Notes: generated by a model from the sequence alone, not told the origin. A DNA stretch of 64,000 nucleotides from Mycolicibacterium duvalii (GCF_010726645.1 NZ_AP022563.1:2356001-2420000); one strand, 5' to 3'; shown: positions 1 through 9,575, counted from the stretch's first letter. Numbers and translations are program-made.

Positions 1-287
1 TCCGCGGCGCTGCCGGGCCCTCGCTCGGCGGTCGCGGCGATGTCGCGCGTCAGCGCGTCGCTGCAACCGCGCGGCCGTGACAACATCGCCGGCGGCATCC
101 CCGCCGAGTCCGGTTGCCCGGCCTCCTTGACCACGCGCTCGTAACGCACCCCCGGCGGGAAGTCTGTCTCGGTCAGCAGGACCCGCTCGAGTCGGGCCCC
201 CGGCCAGGTCGGGGTGCCGCTGATGGCTGCCGAGCAGCCTGCCGTCAGCACCACCACCAGCGCCGCGCCCGCGGCCCGCCAGCTCAT
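1..287 (-). CDS. Mycobacterial lipoprotein, DUF5642-like (C-terminus outside window)
   Basis: The reading frame opens with ATG at 287 and runs off the left edge after about 95 codons, so only the N-terminal part is seen. The protein begins with a short positive/hydrophobic stretch and a clear lipobox (L-T-A-G-C, Cys at about residue 17), so it should be lipidated and held on the outer face of the membrane. The mature part has the pattern [17 protein letters not shown] followed by a PRGC segment, typical of the secreted mycobacterial DUF5642-type lipoproteins as I recall them. Its ATG overlaps the TGA of mapB by three bases, so the two are probably co-translated. Function unknown. Confidence 0.7.
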   Translation of the reverse strand, partial: MSWRAAGAALVVVLTAGCSAAISGTPTWPGARLERVLLTETDFPPGVRYERVVKEAGQPDSAGMPPAMLSRPRGCSDALTRDIAATAERGPGSAA

Positions 288-1144
288 GGCGCCGGCGTCA
301 GGATCTCAGCGCCCGAGTCGGTGACCACCAGCGTGTGTTCGAACTGTGCGGTCCACTTCTTGTCCTTGGTGACGACGGTCCAGTCGTCGTCCCAGATCTC
401 GTAGTCCAAGCTGCCGAGGTTGACCATCGGCTCGATCGTGAACGTCATCCCGGGCTCCAGCACCGTCTGCACCGACGGCTGGTCGTAGTGCAGCACCACC
501 AGTCCGTTGTGGAAGGTGGTCCCGATGCCGTGACCGGTGAAGTCCCGAACGACGTTGTAGCCGAATCGATTCGCGTAGGCCTCGATGACCCGGCCGACGA
601 CGGACAACGCCCGGCCGGGTTTGACCGCCTTGATCGCGCGCACCGTGGCCTCGCGGGTGCGCTCGACGAGCAACCGGTGTTCCTCGGCGACGTCGCCGGC
701 CAGGAACGTCGCGTTGGTGTCGCCGTGCACGCCGTGGATGTAGGCAGTGACGTCGATGTTGACGATGTCCCCGTCCTCGATGACCGTCGAGTCGGGGATC
801 CCGTGGCAGATCACCTCGTTCAGCGACGTGCAGCACGATTTCGGGAAGCCCTTGTAGCCCAGCGTCGAGGGGTAGGCGCCGTGGTCGACCATGTAGTCGT
901 GGGCGATCCGGTCCAGGTGATCGGTGGTGACGCCGGGGGCGACGGCCTTGCCGGCCTCGGCCAGCGCGCCGGCGGCGATGCGGCCCGCGATGCGCATCTT
1001 CTCGATCACCTCGGGAGTCTGCACCCACGGCTCCGAGCCCTCCGCGGCCGTCGGCTTGCCGACGTACTCCGGGCGGGGAATCGACGTGGGCACCGGTAGC
1101 GTCGGCGACACCACACCGGGCCGTAGGGCAGTCCGAACTGACAT
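284..1144 (-). CDS. mapB: Type Ic methionine aminopeptidase
   Basis: Removes the initiator methionine from nascent proteins in the cytosol. At 286 residues it matches M. tuberculosis MetAP1c in length. It keeps the roughly 40-residue proline-containing N-terminal extension ([18 protein letters not shown]) that defines the 1c class and is thought to contact the ribosome. The five metal ligands fall at the family positions: D131 (NIDVTAY), D142 (HGDTNA), H205 (TGHGIG), E238 (TIEPM) and a C-terminal Glu near 269 (QFEHT). The start at 1144 is immediately preceded by a -10-like TAGCAT, so the mRNA may be leaderless. The stop overlaps the start of the downstream lipoprotein. Confidence 0.97.
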   Translation of the reverse strand: MSVRTALRPGVVSPTLPVPTSIPRPEYVGKPTAAEGSEPWVQTPEVIEKMRIAGRIAAGALAEAGKAVAPGVTTDHLDRIAHDYMVDHGAYPSTLGYKGFPKSCCTSLNEVICHGIPDSTVIEDGDIVNIDVTAYIHGVHGDTNATFLAGDVAEEHRLLVERTREATVRAIKAVKPGRALSVVGRVIEAYANRFGYNVVRDFTGHGIGTTFHNGLVVLHYDQPSVQTVLEPGMTFTIEPMVNLGSLDYEIWDDDWTVVTKDKKWTAQFEHTLVVTDSGAEILTPAP

Positions 1145-1166
1145 GTAGCAATGCTAGCGTTCGCCC
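1145..1166. promoter_or_regulatory. Overlapping divergent -10 boxes for mapB and the thioesterase
   Basis: Only 22 bases separate the two divergent start codons. On the plus strand TAGCGT (1155-1160) lies six bases before ATG 1167. On the minus strand TAGCAT (plus-strand 1151-1156) lies six bases before the mapB ATG. Both fit the TANNNT -10 pattern at leaderless spacing, and they share two base pairs. Each -35 region would lie inside the other gene. The boxes are seen; promoter function is inferred. Confidence 0.5.
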
Positions 1167-1553
1167 ATGCAGGTCACCCCGGGACATTTGTTCGCCCAGC
1201 TGGACTTCCGTGACGTCGAGGACACCGACGAACGGCTGATCATCGAGCTGGCCAACCGACCGGACCTGGTCAATCGGCGGGGCGCCCTGCAGGGCGGGCT
1301 GGTCGCGACGTTGATCGACATCGCCGCCGGCCGGCTGGCCGACCGCCACGTCGGCCCGGGGCAGGATGTCACGACCGCGGACATGACGGTCCACTTCCTG
1401 GCGCCGATCCTCGACGGCCCGGCACGGGCGGAGGCGACGGTGGTGCGTGCCGGTCGCCGGCTCTCGGTGATCGCCGTCGACGTCACCGACGCGGCCCGCG
1501 ACCGGTTGGCTGCGCGGGCCACCTTGAGCTTCGCCGTCCTCGACCCGCGCTGA
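1167..1553 (+). CDS. PaaI-family hotdog thioesterase
   Basis: A 128-residue single hotdog domain. The central helix motif RRGALQGGLVATLIDIAAG followed by the strand DMTVHFLAPILDG is characteristic of PaaI-type acyl-CoA thioesterases, in which the Gly-Gly region and following Asp bind and hydrolyse the thioester. It probably releases free acids from small acyl- or aryl-CoA esters in the cytosol; the substrate cannot be deduced. It is divergent from mapB and ends back to back with the DUF1707 gene (stop at 1553, neighbour's stop from 1554). The start is fixed by the short mapB intergenic gap and by homologues beginning at the same point. Confidence 0.85.
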   Translation: MQVTPGHLFAQLDFRDVEDTDERLIIELANRPDLVNRRGALQGGLVATLIDIAAGRLADRHVGPGQDVTTADMTVHFLAPILDGPARAEATVVRAGRRLSVIAVDVTDAARDRLAARATLSFAVLDPR

Positions 1554-2168
1554 TCAGTCCGCGCGCAGCAGCCGGGGCCCGCGGCCCCGCCACGACTTGC
1601 GGGGACCGCGCACGTCGACCGACCCGAACACCACCTTGCCGGTCAGGATCACGTGCGGGTTACCTTCGGCGGGGGCGTCCTTGCGGTGGTCATGTGCGCT
1701 GCCGACGTTGACCTCGACATCATCGATGGATGCGCTGGCTCCTTCGGGCAGCCGTAGTTCGAGACCGCCGAACCTCATGTCGAGCTCGATGACGACGATG
1801 GGACCTGCGAACTTGGCACGGGTCAGGTCCAGGTCGACCGATCCCATTCGGCGGTGCAGCGCCAGCCGGGACGGCACCACCCACTCGCCATGCCGCTTGA
1901 GCGACCCCAGCACCCCGCGCAACTCCACCCGGTCGGCGGCGGAGGTCACGATCGCGCCGGGGCCGGGCAGGTCGCCGACCAGCGCGTCGAGGTCGGAGCG
2001 CAACCGCGCCTGCGACACCATCGCCGAACGCTCCTCGAACTCCCCGATGTCGATCAGGCCCAGCGCGACCGCGTTGTGCAGACGGCGCAGGGTGCCGTTG
2101 CGATCGGCGTCGGAGATCCTCATCTCGACCGCCTCGGGCGGGTAGCGGCGGTGCTGGTCGGCAGTCAT
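1554..2168 (-). CDS. DUF1707 protein with LiaF-like C-terminal domain
   Basis: 204 residues. Residues about 12-65 form a DUF1707 domain (MRISDADRNGTLRRLHNAVALGLIDIGEFEERS), a short helical module found at the N-terminus of many actinobacterial membrane-associated proteins. Residues about 80-190 resemble the beta-rich domain of cell-wall-active-antibiotic response proteins (LiaF type), with alternating strand patterns such as VVIELDMRFGGLELRLP. No signal peptide or membrane helix is visible. It lies just downstream of the penicillin-binding lipoprotein gene on the same strand (34-base gap), but a link to envelope stress is only inference. Confidence 0.8.
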   Translation of the reverse strand: MTADQHRRYPPEAVEMRISDADRNGTLRRLHNAVALGLIDIGEFEERSAMVSQARLRSDLDALVGDLPGPGAIVTSAADRVELRGVLGSLKRHGEWVVPSRLALHRRMGSVDLDLTRAKFAGPIVVIELDMRFGGLELRLPEGASASIDDVEVNVGSAHDHRKDAPAEGNPHVILTGKVVFGSVDVRGPRKSWRGRGPRLLRAD

Positions 2169-2202
2169 GGCCCTTCCACGGTACGCCGCGCGCGGGCCGC
2201 GA

Positions 2203-4005
2203 TCAGGCCTGATAGTCCGGCGGCAGCGCGTCGAGCATGCCCTTGAGCATGCGCACCGCGTACTCCGAACTCCCGCCCCCCACGATCAGTGCCGAGAAGG
2301 CCATGTCGCCCCGGTAGCCGGTGAACCAGGAGTGCGACCCGCCGGCGAACTCGGCCTCACCGGTCTTGCCGCGCACATCCCCCGCGCCCTGCAGATCCTC
2401 GGCGGTGCCGTTGGTCACCACCAACCGCATCATCGGCCGCAGCCCCTCGACCACCTCGGGGCTGGGTTCTGCCGTGCCGGAGACCTCCGTCTCCCGCCCC
2501 TCGATCAGACGCGGCACCGGGGTGCGTCCGGCGGCGACGGTCGCCGCGGCCAGCGCCATCCCGAACGGACTGGCCACCACCTTGCCCTGACCGAAACCGT
2601 CCTCGGTGCGTTCGGTCAGATTCACCGTCGGCGGCACCGACCCGGTCACGGTCCGCAGACCGGCGACCTTGTAGTCGGGCCCGATGCCGTACTGCGAAGC
2701 CGCCTGGGTCAGCCCGCGCGGCGGCATCCGGCTGGCCAGCTCGGCGAACGTGGTGTTGCAGGAACTCGCGAACGCCCGCGACATCGGAACCGTGCCGAGG
2801 TCGAAGCCGCCGTAGTTGGGCACCGTACGGTGCCCGATGTCCATCCGGCCCGGGCAGCCCAGCAGGGTGTTCGGCGTGGCCATGTCGCGTTCCATCGCGG
2901 CCGCGGCGGTGACGATCTTGAACGTCGACCCGGGTGGGTAGAGCCCCATGGTCGCCACCGGCCCGTCCCGGTCGGCCGCGGCGTTCTGCGCCACGGCCAG
3001 GATCTCGCCGGTCGACGGTTTGAGCACCACGATCATGGCCTGTTTTCCGGTGGTGTCGACGGCGTTCTGGGCAGCGTTCTGCACCGACCGGTCCAGCGTG
3101 ATGCGCACCGACGGCGCCGGCTGGCCGGCCACCTCGTGCAGCACGTCGACGTCGACCCCGTTCTGGTTGACCGTGACCACGCGCCACCCGGGCTCGCCGT
3201 CGAGCTGATCGGCCACGCTGCTCTTGACGTCGTTGATCACCGCGGGTGCGAACTCCTCGTCGGTGGGCACCAGGTCCGGTTGCGGGGTGATCACCACGCC
3301 GGGCAGCGGTGCCAGCGCGCCGACGACCGCATCATGGTCGGCTTGGCGCAGCGTGATGAGGCTGAGCGCGCCGTCCGACGAGCTGGCCTGTTCGGCGAGG
3401 AGCTGCGGATCCAGCACGTCGGTGAAAGGACGCAGGACGTCGGCGACGACGCGCGCGGTGGGCATCAGCTGCGCGCCGGCGTCCCTGGCGTCGAGGGCGA
3501 AGTGGTAGCGGAACCCGGGAACCAGCACGTTGGTGCCGGTGCGCTCGTGCACCGCGGCTCGCGGCGGGGTCTGGGCGCGCAGCTCGAAGGTCTGGTTCTC
3601 CCCGAGCCGCGGATGCAGGCCGGTCGCGCTCCAGCGCACCTCCCACCGGCCGCCGACGCGCACCATGTTCAGCGCACCGTCATAGGTCCAGCTCCGGTTC
3701 CTGGGCAGATGCCAGGTGTACCGGTAGTTGATGGTGCCGGTGTCTTCGGCGTACTTCGAGCTCAGGATCTGGGCGTCGAGCCCGGTTGCCTGCAGCCCCG
3801 CCCAGGCTTCGTTCAGCGCCGCTCTGGCCGGGTCGGGCCGGTCGGCGAGCTGGGCGGCAGCCCCCGTGTCACCAGTGGCCAGCGCGGCGAAGAACTCCTC
3901 GGCCACCGGCTCGGGGCCGTCGGGGCGTGGCGTGCACCCGGCCAGCGTGACGACCAGCGCCACGATTGCTGCGATTGCTGATACGGATGAGACTCGTGTT
4001 GCCAT
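2203..4005 (-). CDS. Penicillin-binding lipoprotein (class B transpeptidase, Rv2864c-like)
   Basis: 600 residues. An N-terminal hydrophobic segment ends in a lipobox (VVTLAGC, Cys24), so this is a lipid-anchored enzyme on the outer face of the membrane. Residues about 33-150 form an NTF2-like MecA_N domain, followed by a PBP dimerisation region and a transpeptidase domain from about 300. The catalytic motifs are intact: SxxK at S360-K363 (PPGSTFK), SxN at S415-N417 (SSCNT) and KTG at 547-549. It should cross-link peptidoglycan stem peptides and be a beta-lactam target; relatives of this type are often low-affinity PBPs. The ATG at 4005 is preceded by a -10-like TAACAT eight bases upstream. 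Confidence 0.93.
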   Translation of the reverse strand: MATRVSSVSAIAAIVALVVTLAGCTPRPDGPEPVAEEFFAALATGDTGAAAQLADRPDPARAALNEAWAGLQATGLDAQILSSKYAEDTGTINYRYTWHLPRNRSWTYDGALNMVRVGGRWEVRWSATGLHPRLGENQTFELRAQTPPRAAVHERTGTNVLVPGFRYHFALDARDAGAQLMPTARVVADVLRPFTDVLDPQLLAEQASSSDGALSLITLRQADHDAVVGALAPLPGVVITPQPDLVPTDEEFAPAVINDVKSSVADQLDGEPGWRVVTVNQNGVDVDVLHEVAGQPAPSVRITLDRSVQNAAQNAVDTTGKQAMIVVLKPSTGEILAVAQNAAADRDGPVATMGLYPPGSTFKIVTAAAAMERDMATPNTLLGCPGRMDIGHRTVPNYGGFDLGTVPMSRAFASSCNTTFAELASRMPPRGLTQAASQYGIGPDYKVAGLRTVTGSVPPTVNLTERTEDGFGQGKVVASPFGMALAAATVAAGRTPVPRLIEGRETEVSGTAEPSPEVVEGLRPMMRLVVTNGTAEDLQGAGDVRGKTGEAEFAGGSHSWFTGYRGDMAFSALIVGGGSSEYAVRMLKGMLDALPPDYQA

Positions 4006-4125
4006 CGAGACTGATGTTAAAAGTCACGGTCTGATTTCGGCGCAGGCGCACCGCGGGGACAGCACGTATTTCGCGCGGACCACGGCAACCGGGGGTGCCG
4101 GCTGCCCTCGCGCTGGTCGGCGGGC
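4006..4125 (-). promoter_or_regulatory. Promoter region of the PBP lipoprotein gene
   Basis: Reading the minus strand, a -10-like TAACAT (plus-strand 4014-4019) stands eight bases before the ATG at 4005, which would put transcription start at or next to the start codon. I see no convincing -35 box and no Shine-Dalgarno sequence, which fits a leaderless message. Nothing else is recognised in this gap. Confidence 0.45.
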
Positions 4126-4788
4126 TCAGCCGCCGGCGGCCGGCGCGCGCACGACCAGCGGTACCGCGGGGAAGTATGCGGCCAGCTCCGAGCGGGACGC
4201 GCGCAGCGCGGCGGTGCCGTAGCCCTGCTTGCGGTGGGCAGGATGGATCCAGATCCGTACGTCGATCTCACCGTCGGACAGTTCGCCGAAGACCATGCCG
4301 ACCTTGGTGGCGCCGACCTCGGCGATGAACCACGCCGCCTCCTCGGCGGCGACCCGGGCCACCGCGTCGCGGATCTCGTCGTCCAGCTCGCCCGCAGGCT
4401 TGGCGGTGCCGTCGCCGGCAGATCGCACGTCGGCGGTGCGGGCGGCGAACACGTCGCGGTCGGTGTCGGGATGGAACGGCCGCAGCTGCAACCGGCGGGC
4501 GGGGCCCGGCGTCGGTGCGCTGATCGACACCGCAGGCTCGTCGTCGGCGAGGTTCTCCAGTTCGGCGGCGATGCGACGGCGCGCCACCCGGGTCAGCCGG
4601 TGGAATGACAGCCGCAACACGGCCTCTGCTGCCGGGGGCGGGGCATCGAGCAGGTCAGCCAGCGCCTCGATGGCCGCGTCGTAGTCCTCGGAGGCGACGA
4701 CGGCATCGAGGACCTCGTGGCGACGCTCCAGCGCGGCGACAAGCGTGTCGGCGATCAGTCGGCGTTCGGCACGCGCGTCGTCGGTCAT
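4126..4788 (-). CDS. GNAT acetyltransferase with GyrA-like helical N-terminal domain
   Basis: 220 residues, start ATG at 4788 (the open frame extends further upstream, but that part is a low-complexity shadow of the next gene). Residues about 97-215 are a GNAT fold: strands leading to VRIWIHPAHRKQGYGTAALRAS contain the acetyl-CoA pyrophosphate loop (R/Q-x-x-G-x-G/A, here RKQGYG). Residues about 10-82 are not part of GNAT and resemble the helical C-gate/dimerisation stretch of DNA gyrase subunit A: LVAALERRHEVLDAVVASED, then an LLD turn, then VLRLSFHRLTRVARRRIAAE, comparable to the gyrase pattern ILDMQLRRLAALERQRI. The acetylation target is unknown. It is last in the minus-strand run from dxr. 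Confidence 0.75.
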   Translation of the reverse strand: MTDDARAERRLIADTLVAALERRHEVLDAVVASEDYDAAIEALADLLDAPPPAAEAVLRLSFHRLTRVARRRIAAELENLADDEPAVSISAPTPGPARRLQLRPFHPDTDRDVFAARTADVRSAGDGTAKPAGELDDEIRDAVARVAAEEAAWFIAEVGATKVGMVFGELSDGEIDVRIWIHPAHRKQGYGTAALRASRSELAAYFPAVPLVVRAPAAGG

Positions 4789-4826
4789 GTCGGGAAGCGT
4801 AAGTGGTGGCCGGTCCGGGAGAAATC

Positions 4827-5690
4827 TCAGTCGAGCAGCACGGTGGCGAACGACGCGACCTCGGTGAACCCCACCCGCGCGTAGGTGGCGCGGGCCACGG
4901 TGTTGAAGCTGTTGACGTACAGGCTCGCGATGCGGCCGCCGGCCACGATCGCCGCGGCCAACGTGGCGGTGCCCGCGGTGCCCAGACCGCGGCCCCGGTA
5001 GTCGGGGTGCACCCACACGCCCTGGATCTGACCGACGGCCGGCGACTGTGAGCCGACCTCCGCTTTGAACACCACCTGTCCGCGCTCGAAGCGGGCCCAG
5101 GCGCGGCCGGCAGCGATCAGTCCGGCGACCCGTCGCCGGTATCCGCGACCTCCGTCGCCGGTGCGCGGGTCGATGCCGACCTCGCCGATGAACATGTCGA
5201 TGGCGGCGACGAGGTAGGCGTCGAGTTCCTCCATGCGCACCGGTCGCACCGCGGGGTCCAGGGCGCTGGCCGGCGCGGTGTCGAGCACCATCAGCGGTTG
5301 ATGTGCGCGCACATCGCGGGCCGGCCCCCAGACCGGTTCCAGCCGCTGCCACATCGGCAGCACCAGCTCGGACCGGCCCACCAGCGAGGAACAGCGCCGT
5401 GCCGTACTCATTGCCTTGTCGGCGAACGCATTCAGGTCACCCGGGCCACCCCGCAGGGGGATCAGGTTGGCGCCAGCAAAGCACAGGGACTCCGAGGCTC
5501 GGCGGCGCGTCCACAGTTCGCCGCCGATGGCGGCCGGCTCGATTCCGTGTTCGGCCACCCGGGACGCGACCATGCAGGACGCCACGGGATCTTCGTCGAG
5601 CACCCGCCGCACCGCCGCGAGGTCCCGGGCGTCGCGTACCACCGAGACCCTTCGCTCATCAACGAGGCGAAAAAGCGGGGGAGCCGACAT
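4827..5690 (-). CDS. GNAT-family acetyltransferase, Rv2867c-like (DUF4081-GNAT)
   Basis: 287 residues. Residues about 10-140 form the DUF4081-type N-terminal half; about 145-285 are a GNAT domain with the acetyl-CoA loop HPDYRGRGLGTAGTATL and the closing strand YARVGFTEVASFATVLL. It follows ispG by 52 bases on the same strand and is conserved next to ispG/rip1/dxr in mycobacteria, so it probably belongs to that transcription unit. The physiological acceptor is not known to me. The plus-strand reading across this gene is a GC-rich shadow. Confidence 0.88.
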   Translation of the reverse strand: MSAPPLFRLVDERRVSVVRDARDLAAVRRVLDEDPVASCMVASRVAEHGIEPAAIGGELWTRRRASESLCFAGANLIPLRGGPGDLNAFADKAMSTARRCSSLVGRSELVLPMWQRLEPVWGPARDVRAHQPLMVLDTAPASALDPAVRPVRMEELDAYLVAAIDMFIGEVGIDPRTGDGGRGYRRRVAGLIAAGRAWARFERGQVVFKAEVGSQSPAVGQIQGVWVHPDYRGRGLGTAGTATLAAAIVAGGRIASLYVNSFNTVARATYARVGFTEVASFATVLLD

Positions 5691-5742
5691 GTGGACTCTT
5701 TCTCGACAATCCGGCGGCCGGCCCGATCGGGCGGCTATCCCC

Positions 5743-6909
5743 TCAGCTTACGGTGACGATCGGCGAACCGGGCGCATCCTGTCCACTGGGTTCCACGCCC
5801 ATTTCCTCGGCCAGTCGCAGCGCCTCTTCGATCAGCGTCTCGACGATCTGCGCCTCCGGGACGGTCTTGATGACCTCGCCTTTGACGAAGATCTGCCCCT
5901 TGCCGTTTCCGGACGCCACCCCGAGGTCGGCCTCCCGGGCCTCGCCGGGTCCGTTGACCACGCACCCCATCACCGCGACCCGCAGCGGGACGTCCATTCC
6001 CTCGAGCCCGGCGGTCACCTCGTTGGCCAGTGTGTACACGTCGACCTGGGCGCGGCCACACGACGGGCACGACACGATCTCCAGCCCGCGCGGCCGCAGG
6101 TTCAGCGACTCCAGGATCTGGTTGCCCACCTTCACCTCTTCGGCGGGCGGCGCCGACAGCGACACCCGGATGGTGTCACCGATGCCCTTACTGAGCAGCG
6201 CGCCGAATGCGACGGCAGACTTGATCGTGCCCTGGAACGCCGGCCCGGCCTCGGTGACTCCGAGGTGCAGCGGGTAGTCGCACTGCGCGGCGAGTTGTTC
6301 GTAGGCCGCGACCATGACGACCGGATCATTGTGCTTGACACTGATCTTGATGTCCCCGAAACCGTGTTCCTCGAACAGCGAGGCTTCCCACAACGCGGAC
6401 TCCACCAGCGCCTCCGGGGTGGCCTTGCCGTACTTCTCCAGGAAGCGCTTGTCCAGCGAGCCGGCGTTGACCCCGATGCGGATGGGGATACCGGCGTCTC
6501 CGGCGGCCTTGGCCACCTCCTTGACCCGGCCGTCGAACTCCTTGATGTTGCCCGGGTTGACACGTACGGCCGCGCATCCGGCCTCGATCGCGGCGAAGAT
6601 GTACTTGGGCTGGAAGTGGATGTCGGCGATCACCGGGATCTTCGACTTCTGGGCGATCACCGGTAGGGCGTCGGCGTCTTCCTGGCGCGGGCAGGCCACC
6701 CGCACGATGTCGCAACCAGACGCGGTCAGCTCGGCGATCTGCTGCAGCGTGGCGTTGATGTCGTGGGTCTTGGTGGTGCACATCGACTGCACCGAGATCG
6801 GGTGATCACTGCCGACGCCGACGTCGCGCACCATCAACTGGCGGGTCTTGCGGCGGGGAGCCAGCACCGGCGGTGGCGCCGGCGGCATCCCCAGTCCGAT
6901 GGAAGTCAT
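5743..6909 (-). CDS. ispG: 4-hydroxy-3-methylbut-2-enyl diphosphate synthase
   Basis: 388 residues. Catalyses the penultimate MEP-pathway step, reductive ring opening of 2-C-methyl-D-erythritol 2,4-cyclodiphosphate to HMBPP, using a 4Fe-4S cluster. The N-terminal TIM-barrel starts at about residue 20 ([24 protein letters not shown]). The C-terminal Fe-S domain carries the three Cys ligands in SCPSCGR and [13 protein letters not shown]; the Glu of NGPGE also contacts the cluster. It lies 29 bases downstream of rip1 and shares a run with dxr, so two MEP enzymes are co-oriented here. Confidence 0.97.
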   Translation of the reverse strand: MTSIGLGMPPAPPPVLAPRRKTRQLMVRDVGVGSDHPISVQSMCTTKTHDINATLQQIAELTASGCDIVRVACPRQEDADALPVIAQKSKIPVIADIHFQPKYIFAAIEAGCAAVRVNPGNIKEFDGRVKEVAKAAGDAGIPIRIGVNAGSLDKRFLEKYGKATPEALVESALWEASLFEEHGFGDIKISVKHNDPVVMVAAYEQLAAQCDYPLHLGVTEAGPAFQGTIKSAVAFGALLSKGIGDTIRVSLSAPPAEEVKVGNQILESLNLRPRGLEIVSCPSCGRAQVDVYTLANEVTAGLEGMDVPLRVAVMGCVVNGPGEAREADLGVASGNGKGQIFVKGEVIKTVPEAQIVETLIEEALRLAEEMGVEPSGQDAPGSPIVTVS

Positions 6910-6938
6910 CTACTGCGTTCCCCTTGTGGTCGGAAGTG

Positions 6939-8177
6939 TCATTGGAACAACCTGATCGGGTTGACCAGGTCGGCGGTCACGGTCAGCAGCATGTAGCCGG
7001 CCACCAGCACCAGCACGACGTAGGTGGCGGGCATCAGCTTCAGGTAGTTCACCGGCGCGGCCGGCAGGATCCCGCGTGCAGACCGGAACAGGTTGCGGAT
7101 CTTCTCGAACACCGCGATCGCGATGTGGCCGCCGTCGAACGGCAGCAGCGGCACCAGGTTGATCGCACCGAGCACGAAGTTCAGCTGCGCCAGGAAGAAC
7201 CAGAACGCCACCCACAGCCCGGCGTCGACGGTGTCACCGCCGATGATGCTGGCCCCGACCACGCTGATCGGCGTCTCGGGGTCGCGTTCGCCGCCGCCGA
7301 TGGATTCGACCAGCGCACCGACCTTGGTCGGGATCTTGGCCAGCGCCTTGCCGAGTTCGACCGCGAGGTCACCGGTGAATGCGAACGTCGCGGGCACCGC
7401 CGCGAGCGGGTTGTACTGCGTCGGCGCGAAACTGGCGGCGGTGACGCCGATCGTGCCGACGTCGGTGGGTTGCGGGGGCGCCCCGTCGGCGCCTGCGACG
7501 AAGCGCTGGCTGGGGGTGACGTCGACCGTGGTGGTGAACTCGCGGGTCTGACCGTCACGCTCACGCTGCACGGTGAACTCGGTCGGTCCGTTGAGCGCGC
7601 GCACCGCCGAGACCATCTCGTCGAAGGTGGCCACCGGGGTGTCCCCGACCCGGACGACGACGTCGCCGGCCTCGATGCCGGCCGCGGCCGCCGGGCTGGG
7701 GGTGATGCAGTCACCCAGGGTTCCCTGCGTCACTTCCGATTTCACGCACGAGGTCTCCCCCACCATGGCGGTGGTGGGCTGGTGCAGGTTCGGCAGGCCC
7801 CAGACGATCGCGATCATGTAGATCAGCGCCAGCCCGATGACGAAGTTCATCCCCGGGCCGGCGCCGAGCACCGCCACCCGCTTCCAGGTCTTCTGCTTGT
7901 ACATCGCGTAGGGCCGCTCGTCGGGCGCGAGTTCCTCGACCGAGGTCATGCCGGCGATGTCGCAGAAGCCGCCCAGCGGAACCGCCTTGACGCCGTACTC
8001 CGTCTGACCGAGCTTGTTGGGCCGGTGGGTGGACCACAGTGTCGGGCCGAAACCGACGAAGTAGCGACGCACCTTCATCCCGGTGGCGCGGGCCACCCAC
8101 ATGTGACCGCACTCATGCAGCGCCACCGACAACAGGATGGCCAGTGCAAACAGCACGATGCCGATCGCGAACATCAT
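6939..8177 (-). CDS. rip1: Site-2 intramembrane metalloprotease Rip1
   Basis: 412 residues from the ATG at 8177 (a second ATG follows directly at 8174); the open frame reaches further upstream, but family members begin [15 protein letters not shown]. Zinc motif HECGH at residues 21-25 in the first membrane helix; a PDZ domain follows at roughly 170-260 ([17 protein letters not shown]); the second catalytic motif is LLPFDGGH near residue 350; further helices close the C-terminus. In mycobacteria Rip1 cleaves anti-sigma factors (RskA, RslA, RsmA) and so feeds SigK, SigL and SigM responses; the two SigK-like promoters about 1.5 kb away fit that role. Sits between dxr and ispG. Confidence 0.96.
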   Translation of the reverse strand: MMFAIGIVLFALAILLSVALHECGHMWVARATGMKVRRYFVGFGPTLWSTHRPNKLGQTEYGVKAVPLGGFCDIAGMTSVEELAPDERPYAMYKQKTWKRVAVLGAGPGMNFVIGLALIYMIAIVWGLPNLHQPTTAMVGETSCVKSEVTQGTLGDCITPSPAAAAGIEAGDVVVRVGDTPVATFDEMVSAVRALNGPTEFTVQRERDGQTREFTTTVDVTPSQRFVAGADGAPPQPTDVGTIGVTAASFAPTQYNPLAAVPATFAFTGDLAVELGKALAKIPTKVGALVESIGGGERDPETPISVVGASIIGGDTVDAGLWVAFWFFLAQLNFVLGAINLVPLLPFDGGHIAIAVFEKIRNLFRSARGILPAAPVNYLKLMPATYVVLVLVAGYMLLTVTADLVNPIRLFQ

Positions 8178-8205
8178 GGGGCGGCAGCCTCTACCTTCTC
8201 GAGCA

Positions 8206-9390
8206 TTATGTACCTGCGGTTTCGCGCGCGACCGCGCGTCGGACCCGCTCGCGAGCCCAGTGCTGCGCGGCGAGCACCTCATCCACGGTAGCGGGTTCTG
8301 CGGCCCACTGGTCGGCAGCGCGCAGCACCGATGCCACGCTGCGCACGATCGCCGGGAACCGGATGCGACCGTCCAGGAAGGCTTGCGCGGCCTCCTCGTT
8401 GGCCGCGTTGTACACCGCGGTCAGGCAGCCGCCGCGCCGGCCGGCCTCGCGAGCCAGCTCCACGGCGGGGAAGACGTCGTGGTCGAGGGGCTCGAACTCC
8501 CAGGTCGATGCGGTGCTGAAGTCGCATGCCGGGGCAGCCCCCGGGATCCGCGCCGGCCAGCCGAGCGCCAGCGCTATCGGCAGCTTCATGTCCGGGGGGC
8601 TGGCCTGTGCCAGCGTCGAGCCGTCGGTGAACGTCACCATCGAATGCACGATCGACTGCGGATGCACGACGACGTCGATGCGGTCGTAGTCGACACCGAA
8701 CAGCAGATGGGTCTCGATCAGCTCGAGGCCCTTGTTCACCAGCGAGGCCGAGTTCAAGGTGTTCATCGGCCCCATCGACCAAGTCGGATGCGCCCCGGCC
8801 TGCTCCGGGGTGACGTCCTCGAGCTGCTCGGCGGTCCAGCCGCGGAAGGGCCCCCCGGAGGCGGTCAACACCAGCTTGGCCACCTCCTCGGCACTGCCGC
8901 CGCGCAGGCACTGCGCCAGCGCGGAATGCTCGGAATCCACCGGCACGATCTGTCCCGGGGCCGCGGCCTTGAGCACCAGCGGCCCCCCCGCCACCAAAGA
9001 CTCCTTGTTCGCCAGCGCCAACCGTGCGCCGGTGGCCAGCGCGGCCAGGGTGGGTTCCAACCCGAGCGCGCCGACCAGCGCGTTGAGCACGACGTCGACG
9101 CCCGTGGTCTCGGCGACGGACTCGACGAGCCGGGTCGCCGCCCGCGGGCCGGTGAACGGCACATCGCCGACGGTGGCCGCCGCAGCCGGGTCGGCCACGG
9201 CGATGCCGGTCACCCCGGTCTGGCGGCGTTGGCGGGCCAGCAGTTCGGCGTTGCCGCCTCCGGCGGCCAGCCCCACCACCTCGAAACGGTCCGGGTTGTC
9301 GGCGATGACGTCGAGCGCCTGGGTGCCTATCGATCCGGTGCTGCCCAGGATCAGCACCCGCACTCTGTCCCGCTGCTCGGCTGCCGTCAC
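8206..9390 (-). CDS. dxr: 1-deoxy-D-xylulose 5-phosphate reductoisomerase
   Basis: 394 residues from a GTG at 9390. Converts DXP to MEP with NADPH, the first committed step of the MEP pathway and the fosmidomycin target. The NADPH loop [17 protein letters not shown] is at the N-terminus; ANKESLV and [10 protein letters not shown] carry the conserved Lys/Glu and metal-binding Asp/Glu; the flexible substrate loop with [11 protein letters not shown], then [10 protein letters not shown] and NAANEEA, completes the family pattern. I prefer the GTG because the upstream extension is Arg/Pro-rich and outside the family. Spacing to rip1 is 28 bases. Its start region faces the fasciclin genes. Confidence 0.96.
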   Translation of the reverse strand: MTAAEQRDRVRVLILGSTGSIGTQALDVIADNPDRFEVVGLAAGGGNAELLARQRRQTGVTGIAVADPAAAATVGDVPFTGPRAATRLVESVAETTGVDVVLNALVGALGLEPTLAALATGARLALANKESLVAGGPLVLKAAAPGQIVPVDSEHSALAQCLRGGSAEEVAKLVLTASGGPFRGWTAEQLEDVTPEQAGAHPTWSMGPMNTLNSASLVNKGLELIETHLLFGVDYDRIDVVVHPQSIVHSMVTFTDGSTLAQASPPDMKLPIALALGWPARIPGAAPACDFSTASTWEFEPLDHDVFPAVELAREAGRRGGCLTAVYNAANEEAAQAFLDGRIRFPAIVRSVASVLRAADQWAAEPATVDEVLAAQHWARERVRRAVARETAGT

Positions 9391-9492
9391 CCGTTCATTG
9401 TGCCGCGCCGCGACCACGCGCCCCGCACCTCGCCCACGGGACGGCACCGGCGGCGGCAAAAGTGACGCAACTGTGACGTGGCGGTCGGGCAC

Positions 9493-9519
9493 CCATCCGC
9501 AGCGCCGGCGGTGGGGAAT
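9493..9519 (+). promoter_or_regulatory. SigK-type promoter of the MPT83-like gene
   Basis: CCATCC at 9493-9498, 15 bases, then GGGAAT at 9514-9519. The mycobacterial SigK promoter is CCATCC with a CCGAAT -10 (known for the mpt83/mpt70 regulon); the -35 matches fully and the -10 in four of six bases. The same arrangement recurs before the second fasciclin gene with identical spacing. Confidence 0.65.
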
Positions 9520-9575
9520 CACGTGTGTCAGCACAGGACGGGCAAAGGAGTCCGTCCGCGAAGGGATGGAAAGTG

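Noticed and set aside
2167..3981. A 604-codon open frame on the plus strand over the PBP gene
   Set aside because: The minus strand carries intact SxxK, SxN and KTG motifs and a lipobox; the plus-strand frame shows no family features.
6873..8291. A 472-codon open frame on the plus strand over rip1
   Set aside because: Antisense shadow of a gene with HECGH and PDZ features; no ribosome binding site or domain.
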